Origin: Acanthosepion pharaonis
Taxonomy: Eukaryota > Mollusca > Cephalopoda > Sepiida > Sepiidae
Assembly: GCA_903632075.3 (NCBI GenBank)
Contig: CAHIKZ030005207.1
Location: forward strand, 730,001 to 794,000
Direction of reading: 5' to 3'
Length of the DNA: 64,000 bases
Position 1 is the stretch's first letter; every line of letters starts with the position of its first letter. A program made the translations under genes and the position numbers. A model generated the notes under the pieces. It saw nothing but the letters and a program-made list of their open reading frames with translations. It was not told where the DNA came from and did not search any database. This document shows positions 32,515 through 43,385 of the stretch, in pieces.

Positions 32515-32890
32515 ATATATTTGGTAGGTTTTTGACTTCTCTTAGTTTTGCTGTATAGATTGAATAAATACAGTGAGGAAACACATCCTTGTCTTACTTT
32601 TCTTTCTGTTTTTGTGTATTCAGTGAGTTTATTCTTTGTCTAAATACAGACTGTTTGTTCGCACTGAAGTACTAGAGTTTTAAATTGATTGTATATTAAA
32701 GATGTTTTGAAGATTGCATTGAACCATGAAACTGATAGTCAAGTTAGATTCTCCAAGCCCTCTTTCCTCATTATATGTCCCAGAAATTTCAACTGTCACT
32801 TTCTACTTGTAAGTAAGAGTTTCTTTTATATGAATCACTCAAAATTTTTGGAATGCATAATGACTCCCAAGAGGATGCTTCTCCTGTTAT
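32515..32890 (-). pseudogene. LINE family A, rearranged RT and C-terminal pieces
   Basis: On the minus strand 32515-32665 reads ENKLTEYTKTERKVRQGCVS, then SLYLFNLYSK: the RT motif (V)RQGC..S..LFN.Y. The adjacent 32735-32890 holds a more C-terminal piece (inverse of CCAAGCCCTCTTTCCTCATT). Because the C-terminal piece lies 5' of the RT piece on the coding strand, the order is rearranged. Confidence 0.6.
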
Positions 32891-32959
32891 TAAATCAAGT
32901 ACTATTGAGTGCAACAATAGACAAAGAACACTAGCCCATATTCCGAAAGGACATTGTCT

Positions 32960-33500
32960 ATTGAAAGAAATATAGACTCAGTTAGCTTTGTTTAAACTCA
33001 TTGAAAATGCTGTATCAAATACTAGAATGGTGAGATGTGGTATATTGCAAACTGTTTCTCTTTTCTTCATTGTTGGTGTGAATGACCATAAAATTATTTT
33101 TGCCTCTAAAACTGAAGTTATAGGCTTCAACCAGTAAGGCTCAATACAATTAGATGAATCAATAAAATCTGTCATATCATTTACATAACTAGGAAGTGAA
33201 ATAAATTCTACTGAAAAGGATATGAAAATTTGTATGGCTAAAGCCTGGATTTCCTTGAATAAAATAGCTGTAATCTGGAAATCTGATCCACCACACAACA
33301 TCATGGAGATTCTTTCAAGCTACTGTAGAAGTGGTTTTAATGTAGGGTGCCACTGTTTGGGCAATAACTAAAACCCTGCTGAGTCTAAGCTTGATGGAAC
33401 TTACACTTGGATATGAGAGCTATATTTAACATCTCTTAGCAGCAACATCACAGTTCTATGGACCCATCCCTGATATTTCTACAATCTTACATGAATATGT
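32960..33500 (+). pseudogene. LINE family C, RT C-terminal remnant
   Basis: The plus strand reads SKTEVIGFNQ, then LGSEINSTEKDMKICMAKAW, ISLNKIAVIWKSDPPHNIM, and SKLDGTYTW..ELYLTSLS. These match the KTEVM, YLGS.(I/V)..TE.DI..R...AW and LDG.YTRML.. segments after the YADD motif in another non-LTR retrotransposon group. Stops interrupt it. The minus-strand 108-codon frame over the same bases is a shadow. Confidence 0.65.
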
Positions 33501-33544
33501 CTATTCTGCTTGTACTTGTAATTCTTACATGAACATTTCAGTGA

Positions 33545-34480
33545 ACATGGATAAATTTGCTTGTCAATAAAATGTAGTGTCAAAAGGACAGCTTTTTCCT
33601 TGATGCCACTATTATTTTAACTACCTTCACTCCTCGACAATGTTTATTGTTTTAAAAAGCAATGATTAGAATTGGAATAAAACCTAAACATATGATGAAA
33701 GTGAATTTATACATTTTTTTTGTTCTTGCAAATTTACAACAAAAATATTGAATACTATTTATCTATTTATTAATTTTCAGTTTTTCAGAGTTCCAAATCT
33801 GTTTTAAATCCATTTACATTCAGTGATTGATATTTTCACACAGCTCATTGGTATTTGAACACCACCAGTAGGGTAGCCTGGGTGATGTTGGATAAACCTG
33901 ATACTCTTAAGGATCCCAGAGCAACATCACTGATGATATGGCTGTGGTCATCTTGCAAATGTATATGTAAACATATTAGATTGTTTATTTACAAGAATAA
34001 GTTTATATTTATAACATTCTAAAAACTAATACAATTAAAACTAATGCAATGCAATATTTATATTTTAACAATTTATAAAGAAATTAATTTGGAAACAATT
34101 TTTTTTCCTAAAATTTATACACATTTATGAAATTATGAAAATATGTACACCAATTATAAGGAAATCCTTATTAGTTACCATTTTATAAAGTTTGAATCAA
34201 TTAACAATTAACCAATGTTTTGATAATGATTCCAATAAATAATGTAATAAATGAATAGTGTAAATAAACAATCTAATAGTGTTTGTTATGATAAGCTGTC
34301 AATTCTCAAGAACAAAGAAAATGTATAAATTCACTTTAATCTGTTTAGGTTTTATTCCAATTTAAATCAATAAATATTTCTGAATAGTGAAGGTAGTTGA
34401 AAAAATGCTGTGTCATGGGAAAAACATACTTTTGAAACTCTGTCTTATTGTGAACACATTTATCCATATTTGCCAAGATT
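33545..34480. mobile_element. Long-TIR element with nested inverted repeats
   Basis: The left arm (33545-33740; includes ACATGGATAAATTTG, CAACTACCTTC-like, GTGAATTTATACATTTTTTT) is repeated inverted at 34300-34480. An inner pair ATTAGATTGTTTATTTAC (33977-33994) and GTAAATAAACAATCTAAT (34260-34277) forms a second perfect 18 bp inverted repeat. The ~200 bp centre (33780-33975) has no ORF. Confidence 0.65.
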
Positions 34481-34784
34481 TCTTTGGTTAGACAATGAAT
34501 GAATCCATTGCATATTCAGTTTGATAGTGAACCATATCAACTCTGGCTGAAAAAGACAATTATTAGTGGGGGTCTCTTACACACATGTTGTACTTGAAGA
34601 TAGGTGGTTGTAACTGGGTATTTACTGCCATAGTTTTTCTTGTTCTTCTGTTCAACTAAAGATAAGCTATTTCTTTTTTTTTTTTTGCAGTAGTGATGCC
34701 TTTTTTTACAACCTGCCAAAACTGTCTATTTCCAAATGTCTTCTCATATCAGTGGACTGCAGGTCACAATTCAAGATTGTTATA

Positions 34785-35647
34785 TACAAGGTGCGATAGA
34801 TAAATTGTCATCTAAATTACGCAAAAAATGAAAATAACACTGACATCACATTTTAACAGATATATTTACCAAAATTACACAAAAATATCTTGAAATACTA
34901 AAAACTAAATTTCATCAATAAAATCATCAATTATGTACTCCAGACAACTATGTAATCTCCTGCATCTCTTCTGGACACTCGGCTTGTTTAATTTGGTGAA
35001 TGCTGCCATAATCCTTGCATTCAGTTCATCTTTAGTATTACAAGGAGTTTTGTTGGTCTCTCACTCAGTTGAGCCCCACACATAATAATCAAGTGGTTTG
35101 TGGTCTGGAGATTAAGGTGGTTAGATGTAAGGGGTGAAGTGGTTGCAGAAAGTGTCTAACATCAATGACTGGGTTCTCCTGCTTATGTTGCATGGTGCAG
35201 AGAAATGTTGACAGACATGGGTCTTCCAGCAGATAATCCAGGGCAGCACTATCTCCTCAAAGCACTTCATGTAGGTCTCTGTTTTCATTCTGAGACCATC
35301 ACTAACAATGAGTTCTTTTCTTATCAGAATGATCTGAGTGAGTTTTCTGAGCTGCCATACCTTCATAATCACCATTAGACTCATCTGACTCTTACCAAAT
35401 CCTGTGCAGATTGACACCCAAACACTTTGAAATGTTCGAATTGGAGTTTCTGGCATGAATGCCAAGCACTACAGCATGTTGTTTCCAAGTTTCTGACAGA
35501 GTGAATTATATTATGGTGCTCTTTCTCTCACAGATGGTGCCCAACTGACCCTACTATACTGTGCAGTTAACAAAATCAAAAGCAAATAATGTGTATGCAC
35601 AAAATTAAAAATATAAAATGGCAAAAATTTACCCATCGCACCCTGTA
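34785..35647 (-). mobile_element. mariner-like transposon, internally deleted (family 2)
   Basis: The 863 bp element is bounded by TACAAGGTGCGATAGATAAA and the inverse of its right end TACAGGGTGCGATGGGTAAA, i.e. TA-flanked ~35 bp TIRs. The minus strand carries N-terminal MPETPIRTFQSVWVSICTGFGKSQ-type residues (in a 114-codon frame), a short middle, and LDYYVWGSTE-like, then NTKDELNARIMAAF and KRCRRLHSCLEYIIDDFIDE before a stop. The catalytic core containing the first two Asp residues is missing or scrambled. About 40% of the expected ~340 codons remain. Confidence 0.8.
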
Positions 35648-35984
35648 TTTTAGCATTTGATCCTATGGTAAGCTCGCTGTACAGGTTGTCTTTTTGGCAT
35701 AAAAGATGGTTTTGCTGATGAGTTATTATTGTTTGAATTTGATATTTAGGAAATCACTCAAAGTTCAAATCAGTTTTTGGTTGTTTGGTGAATGTTTCTA
35801 CATTCTATATTATCAGGAAAATGAAGAATCTGTTGTAATTGGAAGCAGATAAATATATTTTTGTGTAATAGAATGATATCCACAGGCATCTGTCAGTCTT
35901 GGGAGACGTTGGAATCTGCAATGTTGATTAGCTAATCTCTATTGAAGAAGCCTTCTCATAAAAATTTTTTGTTTCTTCAATGCA

Positions 35985-36355
35985 AAAAAAAACCTGACCT
36001 GCAGTTTATACTGCAACTATGCTTAGTAGACTTTAGTTACAGTTTCTGGGAGTGATCAACATTTTGAACAAGGTCAGTATAATCAAACCCTTAGACTTTT
36101 GACTTTGTGTTAGCACAATAATCAGCTGCTTCTGAGCAGTTTCGTCTATAAAGTTTTATTTATAAGGCTAGGATCAATTTTTGGTATGGTTTTCAGGCAC
36201 TTCCCAACAGTTACATGCTGGGATAGTCCCCCAGATTGATAACATCAAGATGTCACCTCCTTGACAAACCGATCATGGTGAAATTTGCCCCCAGGTCTCA
36301 TGGTTGGATTTCTAATGTTTTAACCACTTGGCAATGTACCCACTTATATGTTGTT
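35985..36355 (-). mobile_element. SINE family 2 (tRNA-like head), minus copy
   Basis: On the minus strand: A-box-like TTGCCAAGTGGTTAAAACAT, B-box-like GGGGGCAAATTTCACC, then AGTGCCTGAAAACCA and CAGAAACTGTAACTAA, ending GCATAGTTGCAGTATAAACTG. The same order is present on the plus strand at 43386-43855. Confidence 0.7.
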
Positions 36356-36699
36356 ATAGACTCAGAAAAGGATTTTCAAAATAGTCTCAATGATCTCTCT
36401 GATTGGTCTAAAAATGGATGACTGGATTTTGGCACCAATTTTAGATCTCAGTTAAGTGTATTGTGTGAATAATAAAAATTTTTTTCATCATTTATCTTCT
36501 GTGTTTTCCTAATGTGAAGACATTTATTAATACCCACAAACTTAGCTTTCAACAATTCTTTTAAAGTGCCTTACTTTCTCTTTGCAAACTGTTTAAAAAA
36601 AAAAAGATGTTTGTACTACATTCAGTTCATTCATGGTGTTTAAAATCCCTGAGCCATCTGGTAGAGCCTCATGTAAATTTTTAATATTCATATATTCTA

Positions 36700-37315
36700 A
36701 GTACAGCAAAGGTAAGCTTCATATATTTGGGAAGGACATTAGAATAATCCAGAACTTATACTGGAAGCAAACTGCTTGAATATGGATAGAAAATGAATTC
36801 AATAAACATACAAAAGTAGAAAGGGGTGCAAGACAAGGATGTGTCTTCACACTGGACTTATTCCACTTATACTGTGAGGCAATTCTGAGAGAATTAGAAT
36901 TCCTACCAATATTCATTATTGGCACTCATAATCGTAACAACATAGGATATGCAGAGGAGACAGTATTGATAACAGACATAGAAAGGGAAATGCAGTAACC
37001 TCTACAGAAAGTAATGAAGGAAAGCAAGAAGAAAGGACTAAACATCAATTGTAAAAAAATAAAATGTATGGTTGTCAGCCAAAAGAACTCAACATATGAA
37101 GTGCAAATTGGAGATGCCAAAATTAAACACTTGCAACAATTTTAATATCTAGGAAATGTTTTAACAGAAGAAGGAAAATGTCACATTGAAATCTGAAAAT
37201 GCATTGGTAGAGTGGAAGATACCTTCCAAAAGCTAAGTAAATTATTTAGAAACAAGAAAATCTCATTAGAAACAAAGAAAAGAGTACTGAACTGTTATGT
37301 AATTGTCACATTAAA
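36700..37315 (+). pseudogene. LINE family A, RT palm and thumb
   Basis: The best RT remnant in the window. Plus-strand frames read GKDIRIIQNLYWKQTA, VERGARQGCVFTLDLFHLYC, EAILRELEFLP, GYAEETVLITDIEREM (YADD has become YAEE), GLNINCKKIKCMVVS, HLQQF stop YLGNVL and ISLETKKRVLNCYV. Thus the RT motif 4 region, active-site motif and thumb are in order, but the second catalytic Asp pair is altered and several stops occur. Inactive. Confidence 0.8.
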
Positions 37316-37537
37316 AAAATGGTCTTGGGATTCAGTAGATGTTCTTTGGATTCAAAATATGGTATTGAGATTAAAAATATTGCCTTAGGATTAAATTGAG
37401 ATTCAGAGATTTGCATTTTGGAAATAATTCTTAAAGGAATTCAAAATTATTTAAATTTCCAGGAAATTTTATTTTTAAAATTAATCTACATTCAGTTTTA
37501 CTTTTCATATTAAATATAAAACTTAAGCTATTACAGA

Positions 37538-37712
37538 CAAATTTGATCTTCAAAAATTTAAATGCAATGGCAATTGTTATCTTCTATCTTCTTAATTGCT
37601 TTACTTTTATTGTTTTTCTCCTTAATAATGTATTCTTTTTTTAATATTCTTTCACACTCAGTAACCCATTGCATCTTAGTAGCTATATTTCCTTGTTTGA
37701 GATGAAATATTG
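37538..37712 (+). pseudogene. LINE family B 3' tail
   Basis: Begins DLQKFKCNGNCYLLSS (family B terminus), then the pyrimidine-rich tail shared with 12.1 and 58.2 kb, ending TTGAGATGAAAT. The 122-codon minus-strand frame over it is a shadow. Confidence 0.6.
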
Positions 37713-38007
37713 AAAAAGGAAAAAAATGTTCACTTGTCAAATATTTTTCAAGGCAGTGTTTCAACCCACAATCACAGGGAATATTGAAAGTGAGAGAAGC
37801 AAAAGGATGCAGAAAGTAACCTAAGGAACTTCTACAAATGGATGGGAGATGATGAACTGGGGTTGGATAGTATGAGAACAAATATTGCTTAGATGTACAA
37901 AGGTTAGGAAAATCATCGAGTGTCATAATTGCCCATGATCTGATATGTAATGGTACATAAAAGAAGATCTTAAAGTATGGTGATTTCTCAAACCCTTTTA
38001 AAATCAG

Positions 38008-38280
38008 ATTCTTCAGGTGTATATCAATTCATGTAACCTGCAGAGAATTTCAAACAGAATTCTTTATTTAATCTACAAACGAAAATTGTTCTTGTTCCAC
38101 TGCCCATGTCTCAGTATACTTCCAGTTCTTATTTTACTACTGTTCAGTTATTTCATACTGCCCAGCCCAGAGATTGAACTCATAATTACTGTCACAAAAT
38201 TTATCAACCAATGCTTAAATGCACTAGCATAAAATAATGTGAATAATTATAATTCCTCATCTCAGAAATTCAGACAAATG
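38008..38280 (-). mobile_element. Hammerhead/tRNA-like element, family i (partial)
   Basis: CUGAAGA on the minus strand (38010-38017), an arm with TGTTCTTGTTCCAC, and a tRNA-like module on the minus strand (A box TATGCTAGTGCATTTAAGC; B box GAGTTCAATCTC near 38171-38182). The right end is the family tail CCTCATCTCAGAAATTCAGA. The second hammerhead arm and GAAA are missing. Confidence 0.55.
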
Positions 38281-38774
38281 AAAAGAATATTTTTAATTCA
38301 ATTTTTAACAATTTCATTAAAATAAAGATGGCACGTTTTACCAGAGAATAGTAAAAATAGAAATTAATTAACTTGCTATACTCCTGAACAATTAGTTGAA
38401 GTATTGATAAAAAGAAATGTTTCATAAAAAAGATTTTGAAATGTAACATTTTCTGAAATTCAATGTCAATTTTACAAGTCTACAAATCAGGACATAGAAA
38501 GCTTTTCCCCATCCACATTTATAATTTTAAGGTTTATTTCAAAGACAAAGCCTGAGAACAGTTTAATGACTTTATTCATAAAATTTAATACTAGCTGAAT
38601 ATTTTAGTTATTTAAATATTTAGTTTTAATAATGGTTTTAAAGTATTATTATTATTTGACTATTCTAAAGACATTGAATATTTCCTTAGTTGTGAACAAT
38701 TTCAAAGTCACTGAATTTCAAAGTTCATTGAAATGATAATCTTTCATTTTATAAATTTCAAGTCTTCTTCTATG
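38281..38774. other. No recognised feature
   Basis: AT-rich DNA; nothing recognised. Confidence 0.5.
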
Positions 38775-38985
38775 TGCCATGTCCCTTCAGAGCATTAACG
38801 ATCATGACTCTCCACAATTTCCTGTCCTTTGTAGCTCTTAATAAATTTTATCTTATTATTATCTTTCCTAAACCTTGCTCTGCTATCCATTTCCTCAAGC
38901 TCTCAAGGTAGGTTATGCATTGTTTTACTTTGTCCCTCTTGACTTCAATACGCCAAGTGAGTATTTTTTTCAAGCCTTCTTTCCA
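38775..38985 (-). pseudogene. LINE family A 3' end
   Basis: Inverse of the terminal ~70 codons: TCCCTTCAGAGCATTAACGA, CTCTCCACAATTTCCTGTCC (coding for the WRAMI-like terminus) and GCTCTTAATAAATTTTATC. It breaks off at 38985. Confidence 0.65.
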
Positions 38986-39284
38986 TGACTAAATTTGAAT
39001 TTTTTTTTCAGCTGTATCCAATTCATTAAGGTACCATCCATATCAGACAGGCTTCCAAGGATATAGGATATGATCTTGTCTAATGTTAATTCTTTATTTC
39101 TAATTTCAGTTGCTTATTGAGCAGTTGCAGAATATAAATCATATAAACATTGAGGTAAAAGGCAACTAAAATAAGTTGAAAGAAAAACTACAAAAAAATG
39201 ATGCATTAAATTAACTCATCGAAGAAATGTGGATAAATTATGATTTTTTTATCATATATCACTTAGTATCTTTTATCTCTACCT

Positions 39285-40512
39285 CTTCTTCTTCTGTGTG
39301 CTGTGTCCCTTCAGAACATTTGCAATCATGGCTCTCCACAATTTCCTGTCCTTTGTAGCTCTTAATAAATTTTATCTTTTTGTTATCTCTCTTAAACTTT
39401 TCTCCACCATCCATTTACTCAAGCTCACTAGATAGGTTAGGTGTCGTTTCCTGCTGTCCCTCTTGCCTACAATAATATTCATGGTTTGCTTTTGCAATGT
39501 TGGGTGTAACAACTCCACGGCACAACCTATTCTATATTCAATTTCCTACACTCTAAATTGTTATAACTTATCCATACAATGAGGTATCTGAAGTGTGCTG
39601 TGTCATGTGAGTATAAAATTTTCTAAGCCCTCTTTCTACATTATTGTTACAAAGTTTGTATAATGCTTATCATTGCTGGTTAGTAAAATGGTAAGGAAAA
39701 CAATGGAATAAATGCTTGACTGAAGAAGGGTTTAATAACATGTGAACTTGGATTGAGAATAGAGCAGTTCAGTGTGACAAGCATACAAATGGAAGGTGCT
39801 GTATGTTTGAAATCCACATTTTGCTTCTGTTTCATGATCAAACATACTACTAATAGTGAATGGATGAGTCCATTTTAAATAAATGGATGAGTCTTTTTTA
39901 CACAACAATTATTTTAGAAATTTCAACTCTTTTTTTCCTGATGTTAAGTATAAATGTCCTTTTTGTTTCTATTTCATGATCAAACATACGACTAATAGTG
40001 GATGGATGAGTCCATATTTAAATATTTTGTGTAGAGAATATTAGTCAGTCTTTTTACACAACAATTATGTGCCTTAGAAATTTCAACTCTTTTTTCCTGA
40101 TGTTAAGTATAAATGTCCTTTTTGTTTCTATTTCATGATCAAACATACGACTAATAGTGGATGGATGAGTCCATATTTAAATATTTTGTGTAGAGAATAT
40201 TAGTCAGTCTTTTACACAACAATTATGTGTCTTTAGAAATTTCAACTTTTTTCCTGATGTTAAGTATAAATTTCCTTTTTGTTTCTATTTCATGATCAAA
40301 CATACGACTAATAGTGGATGGATGAGTCCATATTTAAATAATAGGTGTAGAAAACTATAACTTCATTGTTCCTCACATTTTTGGTCCAGGGTATTCTCAG
40401 CATCCTTCTGTAGAACCACATTTCTGTTGTTTCATGTTTCGTCTTCATCTGTGAGGAGATTGTTCAGTGTTCAATGCCATAGAGGAGGTCCGATATTACA
40501 TAAGAGTTCAAT
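39285..40512 (-). pseudogene. LINE family A fragment interrupted by a tandem triplication
   Basis: The minus-strand family A 3' end starts at 39290 (TGTCCCTTCAGAACATTTGC) and runs to ~39475. An unrelated ~120 bp segment intervenes. The copy then resumes at ~39600 (TTCTAAGCCCTCTTTCTAC) and, after the triplicated block 39832-40340, continues from ~40370 (TTGGTCCAGGGTATTCTCAG) to 40512. All frames are closed. Confidence 0.65.
39832..40340. repeat. ~160 bp tandem repeat, ~3.3 copies, inside a LINE
   Basis: The unit contains AAATTTCAACTCTTTTTTCC (starts 39918, 40078, 40236), TAAGTATAAATGTCCTTTTT, CATGATCAAACATACGACTA, ATAGTGGATGGATGAGTCCA and AGAATATTAGTCAGTC. Copies 2 and 3 are nearly identical, and a partial diverged copy precedes them at 39832. 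Part of the unit is LINE family A sequence and part is foreign, so a LINE/foreign junction has been amplified. Confidence 0.8.
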
Positions 40513-41004
40513 ACACTAAATAAGTAAAAATTATAATTTGGAAGTATTTATTTAAACACTTTAAATGTGCAACTGAAATAAATCACTTTAAGAAAATTAA
40601 TAAAATTAATAAAATGGATTTTTGTAAAATTAATTCTCTCAATTCTAATAATAATATTTTTTTAAAATTTATATCAGCCATTCACTCAGTTCATTGAAGG
40701 ATTTAGTCCTTCCCCAGGTTTGTTATCCATTAAGTGAAAGGGGGTTAATGCTACCATACTCACTCATGGCAAATGAGACATGTTTAAATTTAGAGTTGTC
40801 ATTTTACAAGACTAGTTAACTAATCAAAGCTAAGAATACCTGTCTGCCTTAGAAATGAGAAGAGATCAATTCATGTCTTTCCATATTAAGTGAATTCAAT
40901 AGCCTCACTCGGAATTTGGACTCACCTTGCCAATATAATTTTCAAAACCAATCACTTATATGCCACCCACACATCCATATATATCAATTGCTAAGTTAAA
41001 ATTA

Positions 41005-41245
41005 AAAAGAAAATTACTTTTATATTAACTATAATATCAGCTCTGCTATATGGCAGTGAATTCTGGACCATTCCCTTTGAAATGAAAAGAAACTTGAGGC
41101 AGCAGATATGTGGTTCTATAGAAGAAGACTGAGAATACCATGAATAGAACACGTGATCAATCAGGAAGTTTTAAGGAAAATAGAAACAAAAAAGACGCTT
41201 GTACTAAGGATTAAAAAGCTTTGCTATTTCTAAGATACATAATGA
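41005..41245 (+). pseudogene. LINE family A fragment
   Basis: The plus strand reads an LLYGSEFWTIPF-like segment, then QQICGSIEED-like, with WFYRRRLRIP in another frame, ETKKTLVL and a CYFLRYIMK-like end. It breaks at the Tc1 junction. Confidence 0.6.
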
Positions 41246-41810
41246 AGCTTGGACAGAAGCTTGAGAAATAGGTGAATGTTTGTATATGCCCCAATCTCCC
41301 TGACCTCAACCCCATAGAAAACTTATGGAGCATTATAAAGTACAGGCTCTCAGAGAAGCAATTGAGCAACATGCTCCATAAGTTTTCTATATGGTTGAGG
41401 TCAGAGACGAAGTGCCCATGTCATAGCACTCACCTGCTTCTCATCAAAGTATTCCTTCATCAATTTTGATTTGTGACAGGGAGCATTATCCTGCATAAAA
41501 ATGAGCTTGGTGGGGTTGATTTGCACCCTTTCAGCAGAAGGAAGCAAACAAGACTCTAAAATTCTATTGTACTGCTCACTCCTGAGGGTCTTTTCAATAG
41601 GTTTTAAGAAACCAGTTCCATGAAAAGAAACATTATACTGAACGGATGTTTGACAGTACTTACTGCTAAATTCAAAGAGCTTTCAAAGCTTCTTCTTCGG
41701 ATTTTAGATCGCTTATCCTTTAAATTTAGCTCAACTTTTGTTTCATCGGAGGAGAGAACATTTAGTAAAAAAAATCAGGTGAGTCACTTTTATCGAACAG
41801 CACTGTATTT
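41246..41810 (-). mobile_element. Tc1-like transposase fragments in head-to-head inversion
   Basis: On the minus strand 41370-41810 reads SSDETKVELNLKDKRSKI, QYNVSFHGTGFLKPI, LIFMQDNAPCHKSKL (catalytic D of the DDE triad region) and LDLNHIENLWSM. On the plus strand 41290-41360 independently reads PNLPDLNPIENLWSIIKYRL. The two ENLW-coding segments form an inverted repeat (41301-41333 and 41371-41403, about two mismatches) with a 37 bp loop. A normal element has this motif once, so the 3' part has been duplicated in inverted orientation. Confidence 0.75.
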
Positions 41811-41889
41811 TACTTATTATTAAAAAGCAACTTGGTTGCAACTCTAGTATTTTAATACAATATTTATTCATAAATGTGATGTGTATTTT

Positions 41890-42575
41890 TTATTTCTTCT
41901 TTGATGTGTTGTGTCTCTTCAGGATGTTGGCAATCATAGCTCTTCACAATTTCCTTTGTAGCCCTTAATAAATTTTATTTTTTTGTTATCTCTCCTGAAA
42001 CCTGTTCCACTATCCATTTGCTCAAGCTTTTTATTTGGTTATGCATTGTTTTCCTCTACCCCTCTTACCTTCAATCTGTCGAATTTTCCAAGCCCTTTTT
42101 TCTCATTATGTGCTGTATTAATTTCAACTCTCTTCTTGGTTTCAAATATAAGTGTATTTTCTCTCTCAATTATCTCCAAAACTTTATTGCTGCTCACATG
42201 TTTGGTCCATGGTATTATCAGCATCCTTCTGTAGAATCACCTTTCTGTTGCTTCAAGTCTATTCATCCGTGAGGACAGTGTCCAACATTCACTGCTATAT
42301 AGGCAGACTAATATTACATAACAATTCAGTACTCTTTTCTTTTTTTTCTAATGAGATTTTTCTATTTCTTAATACTTAGCTTTTGGAAGGCAACTTTGGA
42401 TTTCAGTGTCACACATTCTGTCCTCTTTTAAAGCATTTCCCAGATATTTAAATTGTTGCAGTTATCTGATTTTAGATCTCCAATTTGTAATTTGCATGTT
42501 GGGTTGCTTCTTTTGCTAACAATCATGTATTCTGTCTTCATGCATTTATTTTTTAGTGTTGATTTCCCAATGGAA
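41890..42575 (-). pseudogene. LINE family A, long 3' portion
   Basis: The longest minus-strand copy: from the right, KCMKTEYMIVSKRSN, PTCKLQIGDLKSDNC, then FQKLS-like, a gap, and the C-terminal segments down to TTCAGGATGTTGGCAATC at 41920. Its RT part probably continues at 43085-43385 beyond an insertion. Confidence 0.7.
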
Positions 42576-42762
42576 GGGGAATGATTGCAAGAGTTTTCTC
42601 CCTTCCCTCTTACAGTCAGAAATACACAAAATGCATGCTGGGATATTTTTCTTAGCCAATAAAAAGTGAAAGCTTGTGCTTTGACATGACTAAGTCGAGA
42701 TCTGCCTGAACTACTAGACAGACCTACTGCATTCTCTTGTCTGACCTTACTTTTGTGTACAA
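42576..42762. other. Unassigned insertion within the LINE
   Basis: About 190 bp without a family match, containing CATGCTGGGATATTTTTC and AGCCAATAAAAAG. It separates the two parts of the family A copy together with the mini hairpin that follows. Confidence 0.4.
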
Positions 42763-42776
42763 ACACCAGCTCATAT
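42763..42776 (+). repeat. Target-site duplication, left copy (14 bp)
   Basis: ACACCAGCTCATAT here and ACACCAACTCATAT at 42921-42934 match at 13 of 14 bases and flank the mini hairpin element directly. Confidence 0.75.
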
Positions 42777-42920
42777 TATTTACATTATTTGGACTGTTAT
42801 CTTCATCTTCATTGCCATACTCATATGAATATTGAATATGGCAATGAAGATGAGGATAACAGTTCAAATACTGTAAATAATACAAGTAATCATAATACCT
42901 CATCTCAGAGATATAGACAG
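42777..42920 (+). mobile_element. 144 bp mini hairpin retroposon (family i arms only)
   Basis: The two arms, TATTTACATTATTTGGACTG to ATTGCCATACTCATATG and its inverse, meet after a loop of a few bases. They are followed by the family tail (CATAATACCTCATCTCAGAG, ATATAGACAG). There is no tRNA-like core and the ribozyme portion is lost. The 14 bp TSD shows that this compact form itself was inserted as a unit or was deleted after insertion. Confidence 0.75.
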
Positions 42921-42934
42921 ACACCAACTCATAT
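42921..42934 (+). repeat. Target-site duplication, right copy (14 bp)
   Basis: ACACCAACTCATAT, one mismatch from the left copy at 42763-42776. Confidence 0.75.
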
Positions 42935-43084
42935 CTTGTGAATTCTTTTGCCTTCTTACCTGTTTGATTTACTTTAACTATATTGATTACTTGCTTGCAT
43001 GATTATTGCTGTTTCATCTTTTTTGCCCTTTTTTCTTTTCATTGCAAACTTTATTAATTCTGTTCTTGTTATTTACCTTGAATT

Positions 43085-43385
43085 TTGACAATGGCTTTTA
43101 ACTCATCATTTAGTCCTTTCTTCTTGCTTTCCTTCACTATGTTCTGTAGGAGTTCTTGTAGTTACATTTCTATGTCTGCTATCAACACTTATGTTACTAA
43201 GACTGTGGCCGCCAATAATAAAGCCTGGTAGGACATCTAATTCTCTCAGAATTGCCTCACCACAGTTCTGGATTATTCTAATATCCTTCAAAAAATATAT
43301 CAAGGTTCCTAAGCAGTTCCAACAGTCCTTTGTGATGTACTTTATTAAAGATTGTCGCATAATCTATAAAATACAGGTATGGGCA
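43085..43385 (-). pseudogene. LINE family A, RT fragment
   Basis: Minus-strand frames read FIDYATIFNKVHHKGLLELL, RNLDIFFEG, then in the next frame KDIRIIQNCGEAILRELDVL and PGFIIGGHSLSNI. FIDYAKAFDKV-type sequence is RT motif A (the catalytic Asp position reads as T or N here), and the segment between it and the GHNLN-like motif is deleted. Inactive. Confidence 0.7.

Noticed and set aside
32978..33304. 108-codon minus-strand open frame
   Set aside because: The plus strand has recognisable LINE family C residues (KTEV, LGS..ST..D, LDGTYT); the minus frame is its shadow.
35121..35465. 114-codon minus-strand frame as an intact gene
   Set aside because: It is the N-terminal and middle remnant of the deleted mariner bounded by TIRs at 34785 and 35647.
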